Positions 1 to 8,886 of a stretch of DNA of 64,000 bases are shown here, in pieces. The stretch spans positions 1,860,001 through 1,924,000 of the forward strand of contig NZ_CP010054.1 of assembly GCF_000801315.1 (NCBI RefSeq), in the 5' to 3' direction. The position numbers were made by a program, and so were the translations under genes. How positions within the stretch are numbered: position 1 is the stretch's first letter; each line of letters begins with the position of its first letter. The DNA comes from Hymenobacter sp. DG25B (GTDB taxonomy: Bacteria; Bacteroidota; Bacteroidia; Cytophagales; Hymenobacteraceae). Under the pieces are notes generated by a model. The model searched no databases. It was not told the origin of the DNA and saw only the letters and a list, made by a program, of their open reading frames with translations.

Positions 1-549
1 CGCAACCACGCTATTCTGGGCACCAGCGAGCAGTGCATCGCCACCTACCCCGGCGACCTGGCCGTGGCCCTCATTGCCCTGGATGCCGTGCTGCACCTGG
101 AAAGCGCCAAAGGCAAAGCCCGCCGCGTGCCCCTGCTGGACTTTTACCTCACGCCCGGCAACACGCCCCAGCGCGAAACCACGCTGGAGCCCGGCGAGCT
201 GATTACGGCTGTTACCGTGCCGGCCGCCGCGCACGCCCGCAAATCCAAATACCTGAAAGTGCGCGACCGGGCCAGCTATGCCTTTGCGCTGGTGTCGGCG
301 GCGGTGGGGCTCGATGTGCAGGGCGGCATTATCCGCTCGGCTAGGGTAGCTCTGGGCAGCGTGGGCACCAAGCCCTGGCGTGCTCAGGCCGCCGAGCAGC
401 TGCTGGTAGGCAAAGCACCCACGGAAGAGAATTTTCGGGCGGCGGCCGCGCTGGCGGTGCAGGGAGCCAACCCCCAGAAGCACAACGCTTTCAAGGTAGA
501 GCTGGCGCAGAACACGCTGGTGCGGGCCCTGCAGGAAGTGGCTGGTTAA
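1..549 (+). CDS. Xanthine/aldehyde dehydrogenase FAD-binding subunit (YagS-like), 5' end outside window
   Basis: The frame is open from base 1, so the N-terminus lies outside the window; 182 codons are visible. The first residues (NRHAILGTSEQC, then YPGDLAVALIALDA) match the FAD-binding domain of molybdenum hydroxylase medium subunits of the YagS/CoxM type, and the rest fits the CO-dehydrogenase flavoprotein C-terminal domain (LVSAAVGLDV, ARVALGSVGTKPWRA). In this family the subunit carries electrons from the Fe-S subunit to FAD. The Mo-binding subunit follows 78 bp downstream, and two maturation genes follow that, so this is one operon. A 2Fe-2S subunit gene is expected just upstream. Family assignment is firm; substrate is unknown. 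Confidence 0.9.
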   Translation, partial: RNHAILGTSEQCIATYPGDLAVALIALDAVLHLESAKGKARRVPLLDFYLTPGNTPQRETTLEPGELITAVTVPAAAHARKSKYLKVRDRASYAFALVSAAVGLDVQGGIIRSARVALGSVGTKPWRAQAAEQLLVGKAPTEENFRAAAALAVQGANPQKHNAFKVELAQNTLVRALQEVAG

Positions 550-627
550 GGTATTTAAGAAATTGATAATCAGTAGGGTGGGCTCGTTTGCTTCGTGCCG
601 CGCTTCAGATGCTAAAGGATTGATTAC

Positions 628-2937
628 ATGAGCAGTGAACCAAAGTTTTTTGAACAGCCCGCCGGTGGGGTAGTGGGCAAGCCCATGGACCGGGTAGATG
701 GTCGGGCGAAGGTGACGGGCGCGGCCCGGTACTCAGCCGAGTTTCCGCTGCCGGGGCTTACGTATGCCGTGCTGGTCACCAGCGCCGTAGCCAATGCCAG
801 GGTAACGCTGGATACCAACGAGGCCGGGCGGGCGCCGGGCGTGCTGGCCGTATTCACCCACCAGAACATTCCCAAGCTGGCCGTGCTGCCCGACAGCCCC
901 GACCGGCCCAAAGGCTGGACCCCGCCCATGAAGTACATGCCCCTCTCTAACAACGAGGTGCAGTACGCCAACCAGCCCATTGCCGTGGTAGTAGCCGATT
1001 CCCTGGAGCGAGCCCAGCATGCCGCCACGCTGGTGAAAGTAAGCTACCAGGCCAACGAGCCCATTGCCAGCTTCCTGGACCCCAAAGCCAAGCTTTTTGA
1101 CCCCCTGGCTATTCAGGATGGTAAGGTGCCGGCGCGGAAAGTGCGCGGCAACCCCAAGGCGGTATTTGCCCAGTCGGCGGTGCAGCACAAGGCCACCTAC
1201 ACGCACGCCATCAACCACCACAACCCCATGGAGCCCGGTGCTACCACCGCGGTATGGGAAGGCAACCGCCTCACGGTATATGACGCCACCCAGGGCATTA
1301 CCCGTACTCAGACTTCTCTGGCCGCCACGTTTGGCCTGCCCCGCGACCAGGTGCGCGTCATTACCCAATACCTGGGTGGCGGCTTTGGCTGCAAAGGCTC
1401 CTGCTGGCCGCACACGGTATTGGCCGCGCAGGTAGCCCGTGGAGTGGGCCGCCCGGTAAAACTGGTGCTCACCCGGCCCCAGATGTTTACCTCCCTGGGC
1501 CACCGCGAAGACCAGACCCAGACCTTGCAGGTGGGCGCCACCAAGGAAGGCAAAATCACGGCCCTGATCCACGAAAAAACCTCCACTACGTCGCCCTGGG
1601 ACAATTACGCCGAGTCGAACAGCAAGATTATTGGCATGCTGTACGCCAGCCCCAATTTTGAGGCCACCTACCAGTTGGCCCGCGCCAATGTGATGCCCTC
1701 CACCTTTATGCGCGCCCCCGGGGAGGCCCCGGGCTCGTTCGCCATTGAGTCTTCGCTGGATGATATTGCTTACCAGCTCGGCCTCGACCCCATTGAAATC
1801 CGGCTGCGGAATTACGCCGATAAAGACCCCAACGATGGGAAAGCGTGGTCGAGCAAGAGCCTGAAGGAGTGCTACGCCCGCGGCGCCGAGCTGTTTGGGT
1901 GGAGCAAGCGCAACCCCAAGCCCGGCCAGACCCGCGAGGGTCGCTACCTGGTGGGCATGGGCATGGCCACCGCCAGCTACCCGGTGCACAGCTCCCAGGG
2001 CACGGCCCGCATCCGGCTGTTTGCTGATGGGCGCGCCGTAGTGCAAAGCGGCGCCACGGATCTGGGCACCGGCACTTACACCGTAATGACGCAAACCGCC
2101 GCCGATGTGCTGGGCCTGCCGCCGGAGCGCATCCGGTTTGAGCTGGGCGATACCACGCTGCCCACGGCGCCTAACTCCGGTGGCTCCGTAGCCGCAGGCA
2201 CGGTGTCCTCGTCTATTTTTGTGGCCGCGCAGGATGTGTGGCGCAAGGTGAAGGAGCTGGCTATCGGCGACAAAAAATCACCCTTGTACCGGGCCAAGCC
2301 GGAAGATATTGTAGTGGAAGGGGGTAAGCTGATGCTGAAGAAGGACCGCAGCAAAGCGGAGCCTTTTGCCGCCATCCTGGAGCGCGCCCGGCTCTCTGAT
2401 ATCGAAAGCACAGGCATGGGCCGCTACGGCGCCGGCTTTGAGGGCGACGATAAAACCACGGACTCCGGCGGGCAGCCCAAAGAGTACTCCATGCACTCTT
2501 TTGGCGCGCATTTCTGCGAGGTGAAGGTAGACCCCGAGCTGGGCACCGTACGCGTAACGCGCTGGGTGGGCGTGCACGGCGCCGGCCGCATCCTCAACGC
2601 CAAAACCGCCCGCAGCCAGATGATTGGCGGCGCTATTTTCGGCATCGGCTCCGCGCTGATGGAAGCCACCGAGCGCGACCAGAACTTTGCCCGCTACGTG
2701 AATTCTGACCTGGCCGGCTACCACGTACCTGTGCAGGCCGATATTCCGGACATGACCATTGAGTTTGTGGACGAAAAGGACCCCTACATCAATGCCATGG
2801 GGGTGAAGGGCATCGGCGAGCTGGGCATGGTGGGCGTGGCCGCGGCCGTGGCCAATGCCGTGTATCATGCCACCGGGAAACGCATCCGCAGCCTGCCCAT
2901 TACGCCGGATAAGCTGCTGGGGCAAGCAGCAGTTTAG
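628..2937 (+). CDS. Xanthine/aldehyde dehydrogenase molybdenum-binding subunit (YagR-like)
   Basis: 769 aa, the usual length for the large catalytic subunit of a three-subunit molybdenum hydroxylase. The N-terminal a/b hammerhead domain begins near residue 20 (MDRVDGRAKVTGAARYSAEF). Molybdopterin-binding signatures follow: GGGFGCKG near residue 250, FMRAPGEAPG near residue 360, and GVKGIGELGMVGVAAAVANA close to the C-terminus, where the Glu of GIGE is the expected catalytic base. It should bind Mo-cytosine dinucleotide and hydroxylate an aldehyde or N-heterocycle. The context (FAD subunit upstream, XdhC and MocA-like genes downstream) agrees. No signal peptide is seen at the chosen start, although YagR relatives can be periplasmic. 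Substrate cannot be read from sequence. Confidence 0.93.
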   Translation: MSSEPKFFEQPAGGVVGKPMDRVDGRAKVTGAARYSAEFPLPGLTYAVLVTSAVANARVTLDTNEAGRAPGVLAVFTHQNIPKLAVLPDSPDRPKGWTPPMKYMPLSNNEVQYANQPIAVVVADSLERAQHAATLVKVSYQANEPIASFLDPKAKLFDPLAIQDGKVPARKVRGNPKAVFAQSAVQHKATYTHAINHHNPMEPGATTAVWEGNRLTVYDATQGITRTQTSLAATFGLPRDQVRVITQYLGGGFGCKGSCWPHTVLAAQVARGVGRPVKLVLTRPQMFTSLGHREDQTQTLQVGATKEGKITALIHEKTSTTSPWDNYAESNSKIIGMLYASPNFEATYQLARANVMPSTFMRAPGEAPGSFAIESSLDDIAYQLGLDPIEIRLRNYADKDPNDGKAWSSKSLKECYARGAELFGWSKRNPKPGQTREGRYLVGMGMATASYPVHSSQGTARIRLFADGRAVVQSGATDLGTGTYTVMTQTAADVLGLPPERIRFELGDTTLPTAPNSGGSVAAGTVSSSIFVAAQDVWRKVKELAIGDKKSPLYRAKPEDIVVEGGKLMLKKDRSKAEPFAAILERARLSDIESTGMGRYGAGFEGDDKTTDSGGQPKEYSMHSFGAHFCEVKVDPELGTVRVTRWVGVHGAGRILNAKTARSQMIGGAIFGIGSALMEATERDQNFARYVNSDLAGYHVPVQADIPDMTIEFVDEKDPYINAMGVKGIGELGMVGVAAAVANAVYHATGKRIRSLPITPDKLLGQAAV

Positions 2938-2962
2938 CTTTTAGCTGTTTAGAGAGTCCCCA

Positions 2963-3057
2963 GAACGTCATGCAGAGCAAAGCATCTTGCTCGCGTCATC
3001 AGATTACCATTGCAACATCAGCACGCGAGATGCTTCGCTTTGCTCCGCATGATGTTC
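2963..3057. repeat. Intergenic palindrome, class B (GTCATGCAGAGC ends)
   Basis: An imperfect inverted repeat of about 95 bp between the Mo-subunit gene and xdhC. The left arm begins GAACGTCATGCAGAGC and the right arm ends GCATGATGTTC; inner arms carry AAGCATCT and GCGAGATGCTTCGC. Similar copies are at 26907, 52552 and 57440. It would form a long RNA hairpin within the operon transcript. Confidence 0.85.
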
Positions 3058-3103
3058 TACTTTCTACAGCTTCATTAGCCATCAGCCAAGAGCTTAAAAT
3101 AAC

Positions 3104-4288
3104 ATGACGGAGCTACAACGCCTGCTACATGCCTACGATGCCTACCGGGCTGCGGGGCAGGCCTGTGCGCTGGCCTCCGTGGTAGCGGTGGCCGGCTCGG
3201 CCTACCGGCGACCGGGCGCCCGCATGCTGGTAACGGATGACGGGCAGCTGACGGGTGCTATCAGCGGGGGCTGTCTGGAAGGGGATGCCCGCCAGCGCGC
3301 CCGCCGCACCATTCAGCAGGGCCGCCCCACGCTCATCACCTATGACTCCACCGACCCCGATGACGACCTGCAGTTTGGCTCGGCGCTGGGGTGCCAGGGC
3401 GTGGTGCAGATTCTGCTGGAACCCCTCGATTTTCAGAACCCCGATAACCCGATGGAACTCCTGCGCCGCTGGGCCACCGGGCCGGAAGAAATGGGCGTGC
3501 TGGCCACCATCTACAGCGTGGAAAGCCAAGAGGCAGCGCAAGTTGGGCATCGGCTTTTGCTGACTGCCAGCGGCCGGCTGGAAGGTACCATTGCCGTAGA
3601 AACCGAAGGGTACGAAGCTATATTAGCCGATGCCCGGGCGGTTTTATTGGCCGGGCAGCCGGCCACGCGCCGCTATGCTGTGGGGGCTGGTAATATGGGG
3701 GTTAGTCTGGAAATACTGCGGCCGCCGGTTGGGCTTACGGTTTACGGGGCGGGCAATGACGTGCAGCCGCTGGTGCGGCTGGCGGCTGGTTTAGGCTGGC
3801 GGGTTTCGGTAGTAGATGGCCGGCCGGCCCAGGCGCAGGCCAGGCGCTTTCCGGAGGCCGAAACCGTGCGGGTGCTGCCCCTGGAGCAAGTGCCACATCA
3901 GCCTGCTACTGATGGCTTTGTCCTGCTGATGACGCACAATTATTACTATGATCTGGCGGTGCTGCGGCATCTGCTCCCCGGCCCCCCGCGCTACATTGGC
4001 TTGCTGGGCCCGCGCAAAAAATATGAGCGGCTCCTGACGGATTTGCAGCAGGACTTTCCGGAAGCGGCGCAGCGGCTGGCCGGCCGCGTATACAGTCCGG
4101 TGGGGCTAAACCTGGGTGCCGAAACGCCGGAAGAAATAGCTCTGTCCGTGGTGGCCGAAATTCAGGCGGTGCTGGCTGGCCGGCCCGCGGGTTTCCTGCG
4201 GGATTCGCCGCACCCCATTCACCCGCCCTTACAGGCAGATGCTCCATATTTGAGAGAAGGCAGGGTAGAGGTTACCTGCAGTTTATAA
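3104..4288 (+). CDS. XdhC/CoxI family molybdenum-enzyme maturation protein
   Basis: 394 aa. The N-terminal XdhC/CoxI domain is recognised by VVAVAGSAYRRPGARMLV and SGGCLEGDARQRAR (residues about 23-70). The C-terminal XdhC Rossmann domain begins near residue 208 (LTVYGAGNDVQPLVRLAAGLG) and contains HNYYYDLAVL and YIGLLGPRKKYERLL. Members of this family bind molybdenum cofactor, support its sulfuration and insert it into xanthine dehydrogenase-type enzymes. It sits between the Mo subunit and a MocA-like gene on the same strand, as expected. A palindromic repeat occupies most of the 166 bp before it. Family is certain; the exact step is inferred from XdhC. Confidence 0.93.
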   Translation: MTELQRLLHAYDAYRAAGQACALASVVAVAGSAYRRPGARMLVTDDGQLTGAISGGCLEGDARQRARRTIQQGRPTLITYDSTDPDDDLQFGSALGCQGVVQILLEPLDFQNPDNPMELLRRWATGPEEMGVLATIYSVESQEAAQVGHRLLLTASGRLEGTIAVETEGYEAILADARAVLLAGQPATRRYAVGAGNMGVSLEILRPPVGLTVYGAGNDVQPLVRLAAGLGWRVSVVDGRPAQAQARRFPEAETVRVLPLEQVPHQPATDGFVLLMTHNYYYDLAVLRHLLPGPPRYIGLLGPRKKYERLLTDLQQDFPEAAQRLAGRVYSPVGLNLGAETPEEIALSVVAEIQAVLAGRPAGFLRDSPHPIHPPLQADAPYLREGRVEVTCSL

Positions 4289-4311
4289 TCCATTTCCACA
4301 GCTTTTGCTTT

Positions 4312-4341
4312 CTGTCATCCTTCGCAAAGCTCAGGATGACA
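4312..4341. repeat. Collapsed class A palindrome remnant
   Basis: A 30-bp near-perfect palindrome made only of the outer ends of the class A repeat: CTGTCATCCT, an 11-base centre containing GCAAAGC, then AGGATGACA. Full copies are about 100 bp (7052, 32745, 33812, 56519), so this looks like a copy that has lost its inner part. Confidence 0.75.
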
Positions 4342-4355
4342 ATGAATAAATACCT

Positions 4356-4958
4356 ATGCCCACCCTACTGCTTCTGGCTGCCGGCTCTTCTTCCCGCTTA
4401 GGACAACCCAAGCAGCTTTTACATTTTGAAGGAAAGTCTTTGTTGCGGCGGGCAGCAGAAACAGCCGTGGCTGCCAACCTGGGCCCGGTGGTGGTAGTGA
4501 CGGGTGCTTTGCACGAGCTGCTGCTGCCGGAACTGGCCGATTTGCCGGTCACTGTAACGCGCAATCAGGAGTGGGAGCGGGGGATGGGCTCATCCATCAA
4601 AGCGGGACTTGTGGTGGCCGAAGCAGCCGGCCCCGTAACCAGCGTACTCATCATGCTCTGCGACCAGCCTCTGATAACCCCGGAGCTGCTACGCCGCTTG
4701 CACCAGGAGCACCAGCAGAATTCATTGCCCATCACTGCCACCGAATACGAGGGCATCAGCGGGGTGCCGGTACTGTTTGCGCCGGACATGCTGCCACTAT
4801 TGCGCGCCCTGCCCGATGGTGCCGGCGCCCGCCAGCTGCTGCAGCAACATCCCGCCTGGGTAGCCGCCGTGGCATTTCCGGCGGCGGCGCTGGATATAGA
4901 TACCCCCGCGCAGTATGAACGCCTGCTGCAAGAGCCTCCTGCTACTCAGGTGCGCTGA
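4356..4958 (+). CDS. MocA-like molybdenum cofactor nucleotidyltransferase
   Basis: 200 aa, the normal length for a MobA-like NTP transferase. The N-terminus has the nucleotide-binding signature LLLAAGSSSRLGQPKQLL (residues 3-20). It also has RNQEWERGMGSSIKAGL near residue 70 and the metal-binding LCDQPLITPELL near residue 106, which are hallmarks of the MocA/MobA family. MocA converts Mo-molybdopterin to the cytosine dinucleotide form used by xanthine-dehydrogenase-type enzymes; position at the end of this operon makes the cytidylyl version most likely. It ends 76 bp before the transporter start chosen here. MobA (guanylyl) activity is the alternative and is less likely in this context. Confidence 0.88.
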   Translation: MPTLLLLAAGSSSRLGQPKQLLHFEGKSLLRRAAETAVAANLGPVVVVTGALHELLLPELADLPVTVTRNQEWERGMGSSIKAGLVVAEAAGPVTSVLIMLCDQPLITPELLRRLHQEHQQNSLPITATEYEGISGVPVLFAPDMLPLLRALPDGAGARQLLQQHPAWVAAVAFPAAALDIDTPAQYERLLQEPPATQVR

Positions 4959-5034
4959 CCAACCCACAACCGGGAGAAAGCGCATGAGTAAAATCCCGCT
5001 ATCTTGCCCAACGTCATCCTCTCATTCTGCCTTC

Positions 5035-6435
5035 ATGACTACTATTTCTGCCGCTTCGGCAGCTGCTCCGGTAGCAGTTCCCAAAAACAACAAGCGCATT
5101 ACCAACGGCTGGACGATGTATGACTGGGCCAACTCAGTATACCCGCTGGTTATCACCTCGTCCATCTTTCCCATCTATTGGAGCGGCGTGGTTAAGTCCA
5201 TCACGCACAGCGACAGTGGCAAGAGTCCCGTCGATTTTCTGGGGCTGCAGATACCGGGCTCCTCGCTGCTGACTTATGCTATTTCCGCGGCGTTCCTGCT
5301 TATTGCCCTGCTGAGTCCTTTTCTAACTTCGCTGGCCGATTATTCCGGCCGCAAGAAGCTGTTTCTGCAGTTTTTCTGCTACCTGGGCGCTGCTTCCTGC
5401 GCCGGGCTGTACTTCTTTACGGATAGTACGCTCACAGCCTCCACGTTCATCTTTATTGCGGCCACGGTGGGCTTCTCGGGCTCTATTGTGTTCTACAACT
5501 CCTACCTGCCGGATATTGCCTCCGAAGACCAGTATGACCGGCTTTCCGCCCGGGGCTTTTCCATGGGGTATGTGGGCTCGGTTATTCTGCTGGTGATTTG
5601 CCTGGTCATCAACCAGTTCCATGATACGTTTGGCGTTTCCCAGGGCCAGGCCGCGCGGCTGTCGTTTTTGCTCACGGGGTTATGGTGGGCCGGTTTTGCC
5701 CAGATTCCCTTCTTCACGCTGCCCAAAGACCCCGGCCGCGCCGCTGGTGCCACCAATGGCGACAGTGGTTGGGTGCTGAATGGCTTCCGGGAGCTGGCCA
5801 AAGTGTGGAATCAGCTCCAGCATCTGCCCAACCTGAAGAAGTTTCTGCTGGCCTATTTCACCTACAATATGGGGGTGCAAACGGTGATGTACGTGGCCAC
5901 GCTCTTCGGCACCGACGAGCTGCACCTGGACGACTCCTCCCTGATTATCACCATCCTGCTGCTGCAGGTAGTAGCTATTCTGGGCGCTTACCTGTTTGCG
6001 CGCTTGTCAGAGGCCATTGGAAATACCCGGGCGCTGAGCTGGTCGGTGGTGATTTGGGCTTTGATCTGCATTGCGGGCTACTTTGTGCAGGCGGGCTGGT
6101 CGTTCTACGCTTTGGCTTCCGTTATCGGGCTTACTATGGGAGGCATTCAGAGTTTGTCGCGCTCCACTTATTCCAAGATTATTCCGGAAAACACGCCCAA
6201 CACGGCCTCTTTCTTCAGCTTTTTTGATGTGACGGAGAAGCTCAGCATTGTGATTGGCACCGCCGTATTTGGCGTCATTGCCCAAATTACCGGCTCTATG
6301 CGCTACAGTATTCTGGCCCTCATCGTGTTCTTTATCCTGGGCCTGTTTTTCCTGCTCCGGCTGCGGGGCAGGAAGCTGCGCGAAGTAAACGAGGCTGATC
6401 CACAGCTGGCTACCGGCCTGAGCTACGACCGGTAA
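5035..6435 (+). CDS. MFS transporter, UMF1 (Atg22-like) family
   Basis: About 466 aa with roughly twelve hydrophobic helices. The N-terminal NGWTMYDWANSVYPLVITSS is typical of the UMF1/Atg22-like branch of the major facilitator superfamily, and SLADYSGRKKLFLQF after helix 2 is the usual cytoplasmic loop motif. Relatives are annotated as effluxers; the substrate is unknown. I chose the start at 5035 because a TATCTTGC box at about 5000-5007 resembles the Bacteroidota -7 element and would place the transcription start between this ATG and the upstream in-frame ATG codons at 4915 (inside mocA) and 4984. The 4984 start remains possible. It is a separate unit from the molybdenum operon, though transcription may run on. 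Confidence 0.87.
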   Translation: MTTISAASAAAPVAVPKNNKRITNGWTMYDWANSVYPLVITSSIFPIYWSGVVKSITHSDSGKSPVDFLGLQIPGSSLLTYAISAAFLLIALLSPFLTSLADYSGRKKLFLQFFCYLGAASCAGLYFFTDSTLTASTFIFIAATVGFSGSIVFYNSYLPDIASEDQYDRLSARGFSMGYVGSVILLVICLVINQFHDTFGVSQGQAARLSFLLTGLWWAGFAQIPFFTLPKDPGRAAGATNGDSGWVLNGFRELAKVWNQLQHLPNLKKFLLAYFTYNMGVQTVMYVATLFGTDELHLDDSSLIITILLLQVVAILGAYLFARLSEAIGNTRALSWSVVIWALICIAGYFVQAGWSFYALASVIGLTMGGIQSLSRSTYSKIIPENTPNTASFFSFFDVTEKLSIVIGTAVFGVIAQITGSMRYSILALIVFFILGLFFLLRLRGRKLREVNEADPQLATGLSYDR

Positions 6436-6494
6436 AAACCGGCAGGCCCGGTCTGGTGTTGCTGCAGCACCTATCCATTCCACCCATTTCAACT

Positions 6495-7013
6495 ATGTCC
6501 ACTACCTCCAACTCTACTCTGCAAGCGGCCCTGGGCCAGGAGCTAAAGCAGGAGCTTGCCATTACGCGCCGCCTGCTGGAGCGCGTGCCCACCGAGAAAT
6601 TCGACTGGCAGCCTCACCCCAAATCTATGAAGCTAGGCACGCTGGCCTCGCATATGGCCAACCTAGTGGGCTTCCTGGAAATATCATTACAGGGCGCCGA
6701 AACTAACATGGCAGCCCTCAAACGCCCGGATGCACCTACCACCACCGACGAGCTGCTGCGCCACTTCGACGTAAACGCCGAAAGCATTCAGGCCGCCTTG
6801 TCCCGGGTAGATGATGCTACTTTCCACGACGTGTGGACGATGCGCAATAACGAGAAGGTAATTATGGCCATGCCCCGCACTATGGTGGCGCGCATTCTGG
6901 TGCTCAACCACCTGATTCATCACCGCGGCCAGCTCAGCGTGTACCTGCGCCTGCTGGATATCCCGGTGCCCGCCATCTACGGCGGCTCCGCCGACGAAGC
7001 GCCGCAGCGGTAA
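6495..7013 (+). CDS. DinB family protein
   Basis: 172 aa from the ATG at 6495, which is followed by a typical DinB four-helix start (ALGQELKQELAITRRLLERVPTEKFDWQPHPKSM in two adjacent helices). The three putative metal-ligand histidines are seen as ASHMANLVGF, and LNHLIHHRGQLSVYLRLL near the C-terminus. The DinB/YfiT-like family includes metal-dependent thiol transferases and many proteins of unknown role, so the activity is not known. It is 59 bp downstream of the transporter on the same strand and is followed by a class A palindrome ending in a T-run, which may end transcription. An in-frame ATG at 6456 exists but falls before the conserved region. Confidence 0.88.
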   Translation: MSTTSNSTLQAALGQELKQELAITRRLLERVPTEKFDWQPHPKSMKLGTLASHMANLVGFLEISLQGAETNMAALKRPDAPTTTDELLRHFDVNAESIQAALSRVDDATFHDVWTMRNNEKVIMAMPRTMVARILVLNHLIHHRGQLSVYLRLLDIPVPAIYGGSADEAPQR

Positions 7014-7051
7014 GCGCCTGACCGCAAACCAGCCATCTGAATTCAAAAAGT

Positions 7052-7163
7052 AAACGTGTCATCCTGAGCAAAGCGAAGGACTTTATCACGCTGAACGATA
7101 ATCGTAACAACGACTTGTTCTTGCGTGATAAAGTCCTTCGCTTTGCTCAGGATGACACGTTTT
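7052..7163. repeat. Intergenic palindrome, class A (GTCATCCTGAGC ends)
   Basis: An inverted repeat of about 110 bp between convergent genes. The left arm runs AAACGTGTCATCCTGAGCAA then AGCGAAGGACTTTATCACG; the right arm is its near-exact reverse complement and runs into a T-run (7159-7166). It may double as a terminator for the DinB gene. Confidence 0.9.
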
Positions 7164-7190
7164 TTTGTACTTTACTTTAGATAGGCTTTT

Positions 7191-8849
7191 CTATTTCTTC
7201 TCAAATACCTGCTCGCCGGCAATAAACGTGCGGAGCACTTTGGCGCCGCGCAGCTTCTCCTTGGGGGCTTCCAGTAGATCCGTATCCAGCACCACAAAGT
7301 CGGCGGCCAGGCCGGGGCGGATGCTGCCTTTTTGCTTGTCCTCGAAGGCGGCGTGGGCGGCCCAGGTGGTCATGCCCCGCAGGGCATCGGGGCGGCTGAG
7401 GGCATTTTCCATCTGGAAACCGCCGGCCGGGTAGTTCTTGGCATCCTGGCGGGCCACGGCCGAATGAAAGCCAAAGAGCGGATTGATGTCTTCCACCGGG
7501 AAGTCCGAGCCCAGGGCCACCTGCCCGTATTGCTTGCGCAGGTCGTTGAAGGCGTAGGCGGTTTTCAGGCGCTCAGCTCCCAGCCGCTCGCCGGCCCAGT
7601 ACATATCAGAAGTAGCGTGCGTGGGCTGCACCGAGGGCACAATGCCATATTCCCCAAACTTGGGCACATCGGCTTTGCTCACTACCTGGGCGTGCTCTAT
7701 GCGCCAGCGCCGGTCTTTCTGGCCTTTTAGGGCCTCGCCGTAAATATCCAGGAGCAGGCGGTTGCTGGAATCACCAATGGCGTGGGTGTTCATCTGAAAT
7801 TTGCTGGCCGCTATTTTCTTGGCCAGGGCGCGGTAGTCGGCCACGGAAGACAGCAGGAAGCCGGTTTCTTTGGGCCGGTCGGCGTAGGGGTGAAGCAGGC
7901 AGGCACCGCGGGAGCCCAGGGCACCATCGGCATAGATCTTAAAGCTGCATACCGTAAGGCGGTCCTGGAAAACGGGGCCGTTTTTGAGGTAGAAATCGAA
8001 GTTTTCTTTTGTGGGAGCCAGCATGGCGTACAGACGCATTTTCAGCTTGCCTTGCTGATGCAGGGCCGCCATCCGGTCGATGTTGGCTTTTTCGAGGCCG
8101 GCATCGGCGAGGCTGGTGAGGCCCACGGCTACGCATTGCTGCTGGGCCTGCAGCAGGGCCTTGTCGGCTTCGGCCGGGGTAGGCTCCGGAATCTTAACGG
8201 AAACCAGATCCACGGCATTATCTACCAGCAAACCAGTAAGCTTACCGTTGGCATCTTTGGTAATAACCCCGCCACTGATGGGCGTACGGGTGGTAATGCC
8301 CGCCAGGTCCAGCGCCTTCTGATTCACCAGTGCCGCGTGCCCATCTACCCGAATGATATACACCGGGGTGTTGGGGAACAGCGCATCCAGCGTGTCTTTG
8401 GTGGGAAACTGCTTGTTGGCCCAGTCGTTCTGGTCCCAGCCGCGGCCGGTAAGCCAGGCGGCCTGGGGCTGCGCTTGGCGGTGTTGCTGCAGCTTGCTCA
8501 CTACCTCGGCCCAGGAGGTAGTACCTACCAGGTTGGCATCGCGCAGGCCCAGGGCGTAGCGGTAGAAGTGGCAGTGGGCATCGTAAAAGCCAGGGTACAC
8601 AAACTGCCCTCTGGCATCTACTTCCTGTGCGCCCTGGTATTTGTCCCGAATAGCATCGGCGGAGCCTACGGCCAGAAACTGGCCATCTTTCACGGCAAAA
8701 GCCTGGGCTTTGCTGAAGGCCGAATCAACAGTGTATACGGTGGCGTTATACACCACCAGGTCGGCGGGCTGGCGGGAGGAGGCAGAGGGCTGGCAGGCGG
8801 CGCTGCTCAGTAGGGCCAGAACGGGGAGGTAGCGGAGCAATGGGGTCAT
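7191..8849 (-). CDS. Amidohydrolase family 3 lipoprotein (YtcJ-like)
   Basis: 552 aa from the ATG at 8849, which gives a clear lipoprotein signal: MTPLLRYLPVLALLSSAAC with the lipobox Cys. The mature part is a metal-dependent amidohydrolase of the YtcJ/amidohydrolase_3 group: FYDAHCHFYRY (metal-binding HxH), LTSLADAGLEKANIDRM, MNTHAIGDSSNRLLLDIY, RIEHAQVV and ALGSDFPVEDINPL (the catalytic Asp). It should be anchored in an envelope membrane and hydrolyse an amide or related bond; substrate unknown. An in-frame ATG at 8864 would add five residues. A TACTTTCG sequence lies over that upstream ATG (8854-8861), which argues for the inner start and a very short leader. Confidence 0.9.
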   Translation of the reverse strand: MTPLLRYLPVLALLSSAACQPSASSRQPADLVVYNATVYTVDSAFSKAQAFAVKDGQFLAVGSADAIRDKYQGAQEVDARGQFVYPGFYDAHCHFYRYALGLRDANLVGTTSWAEVVSKLQQHRQAQPQAAWLTGRGWDQNDWANKQFPTKDTLDALFPNTPVYIIRVDGHAALVNQKALDLAGITTRTPISGGVITKDANGKLTGLLVDNAVDLVSVKIPEPTPAEADKALLQAQQQCVAVGLTSLADAGLEKANIDRMAALHQQGKLKMRLYAMLAPTKENFDFYLKNGPVFQDRLTVCSFKIYADGALGSRGACLLHPYADRPKETGFLLSSVADYRALAKKIAASKFQMNTHAIGDSSNRLLLDIYGEALKGQKDRRWRIEHAQVVSKADVPKFGEYGIVPSVQPTHATSDMYWAGERLGAERLKTAYAFNDLRKQYGQVALGSDFPVEDINPLFGFHSAVARQDAKNYPAGGFQMENALSRPDALRGMTTWAAHAAFEDKQKGSIRPGLAADFVVLDTDLLEAPKEKLRGAKVLRTFIAGEQVFEKK

Positions 8850-8886
8850 GCAGCGAAAGTACATAACTCCGCCGCTTCAGCTGGCA

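Noticed and set aside
4915-5034. Start of the transporter at 4915, overlapping mocA
   Set aside because: The extra residues are Cys/Ser/Arg-rich with no conservation pattern, and a promoter-like box follows the start.
7782-8813. Long plus-strand open frame antisense to the amidohydrolase gene
   Set aside because: It lies wholly opposite a well-conserved gene; its protein is Gly/Gln/Val-rich with no domain, as expected for the complement of a high-GC gene.
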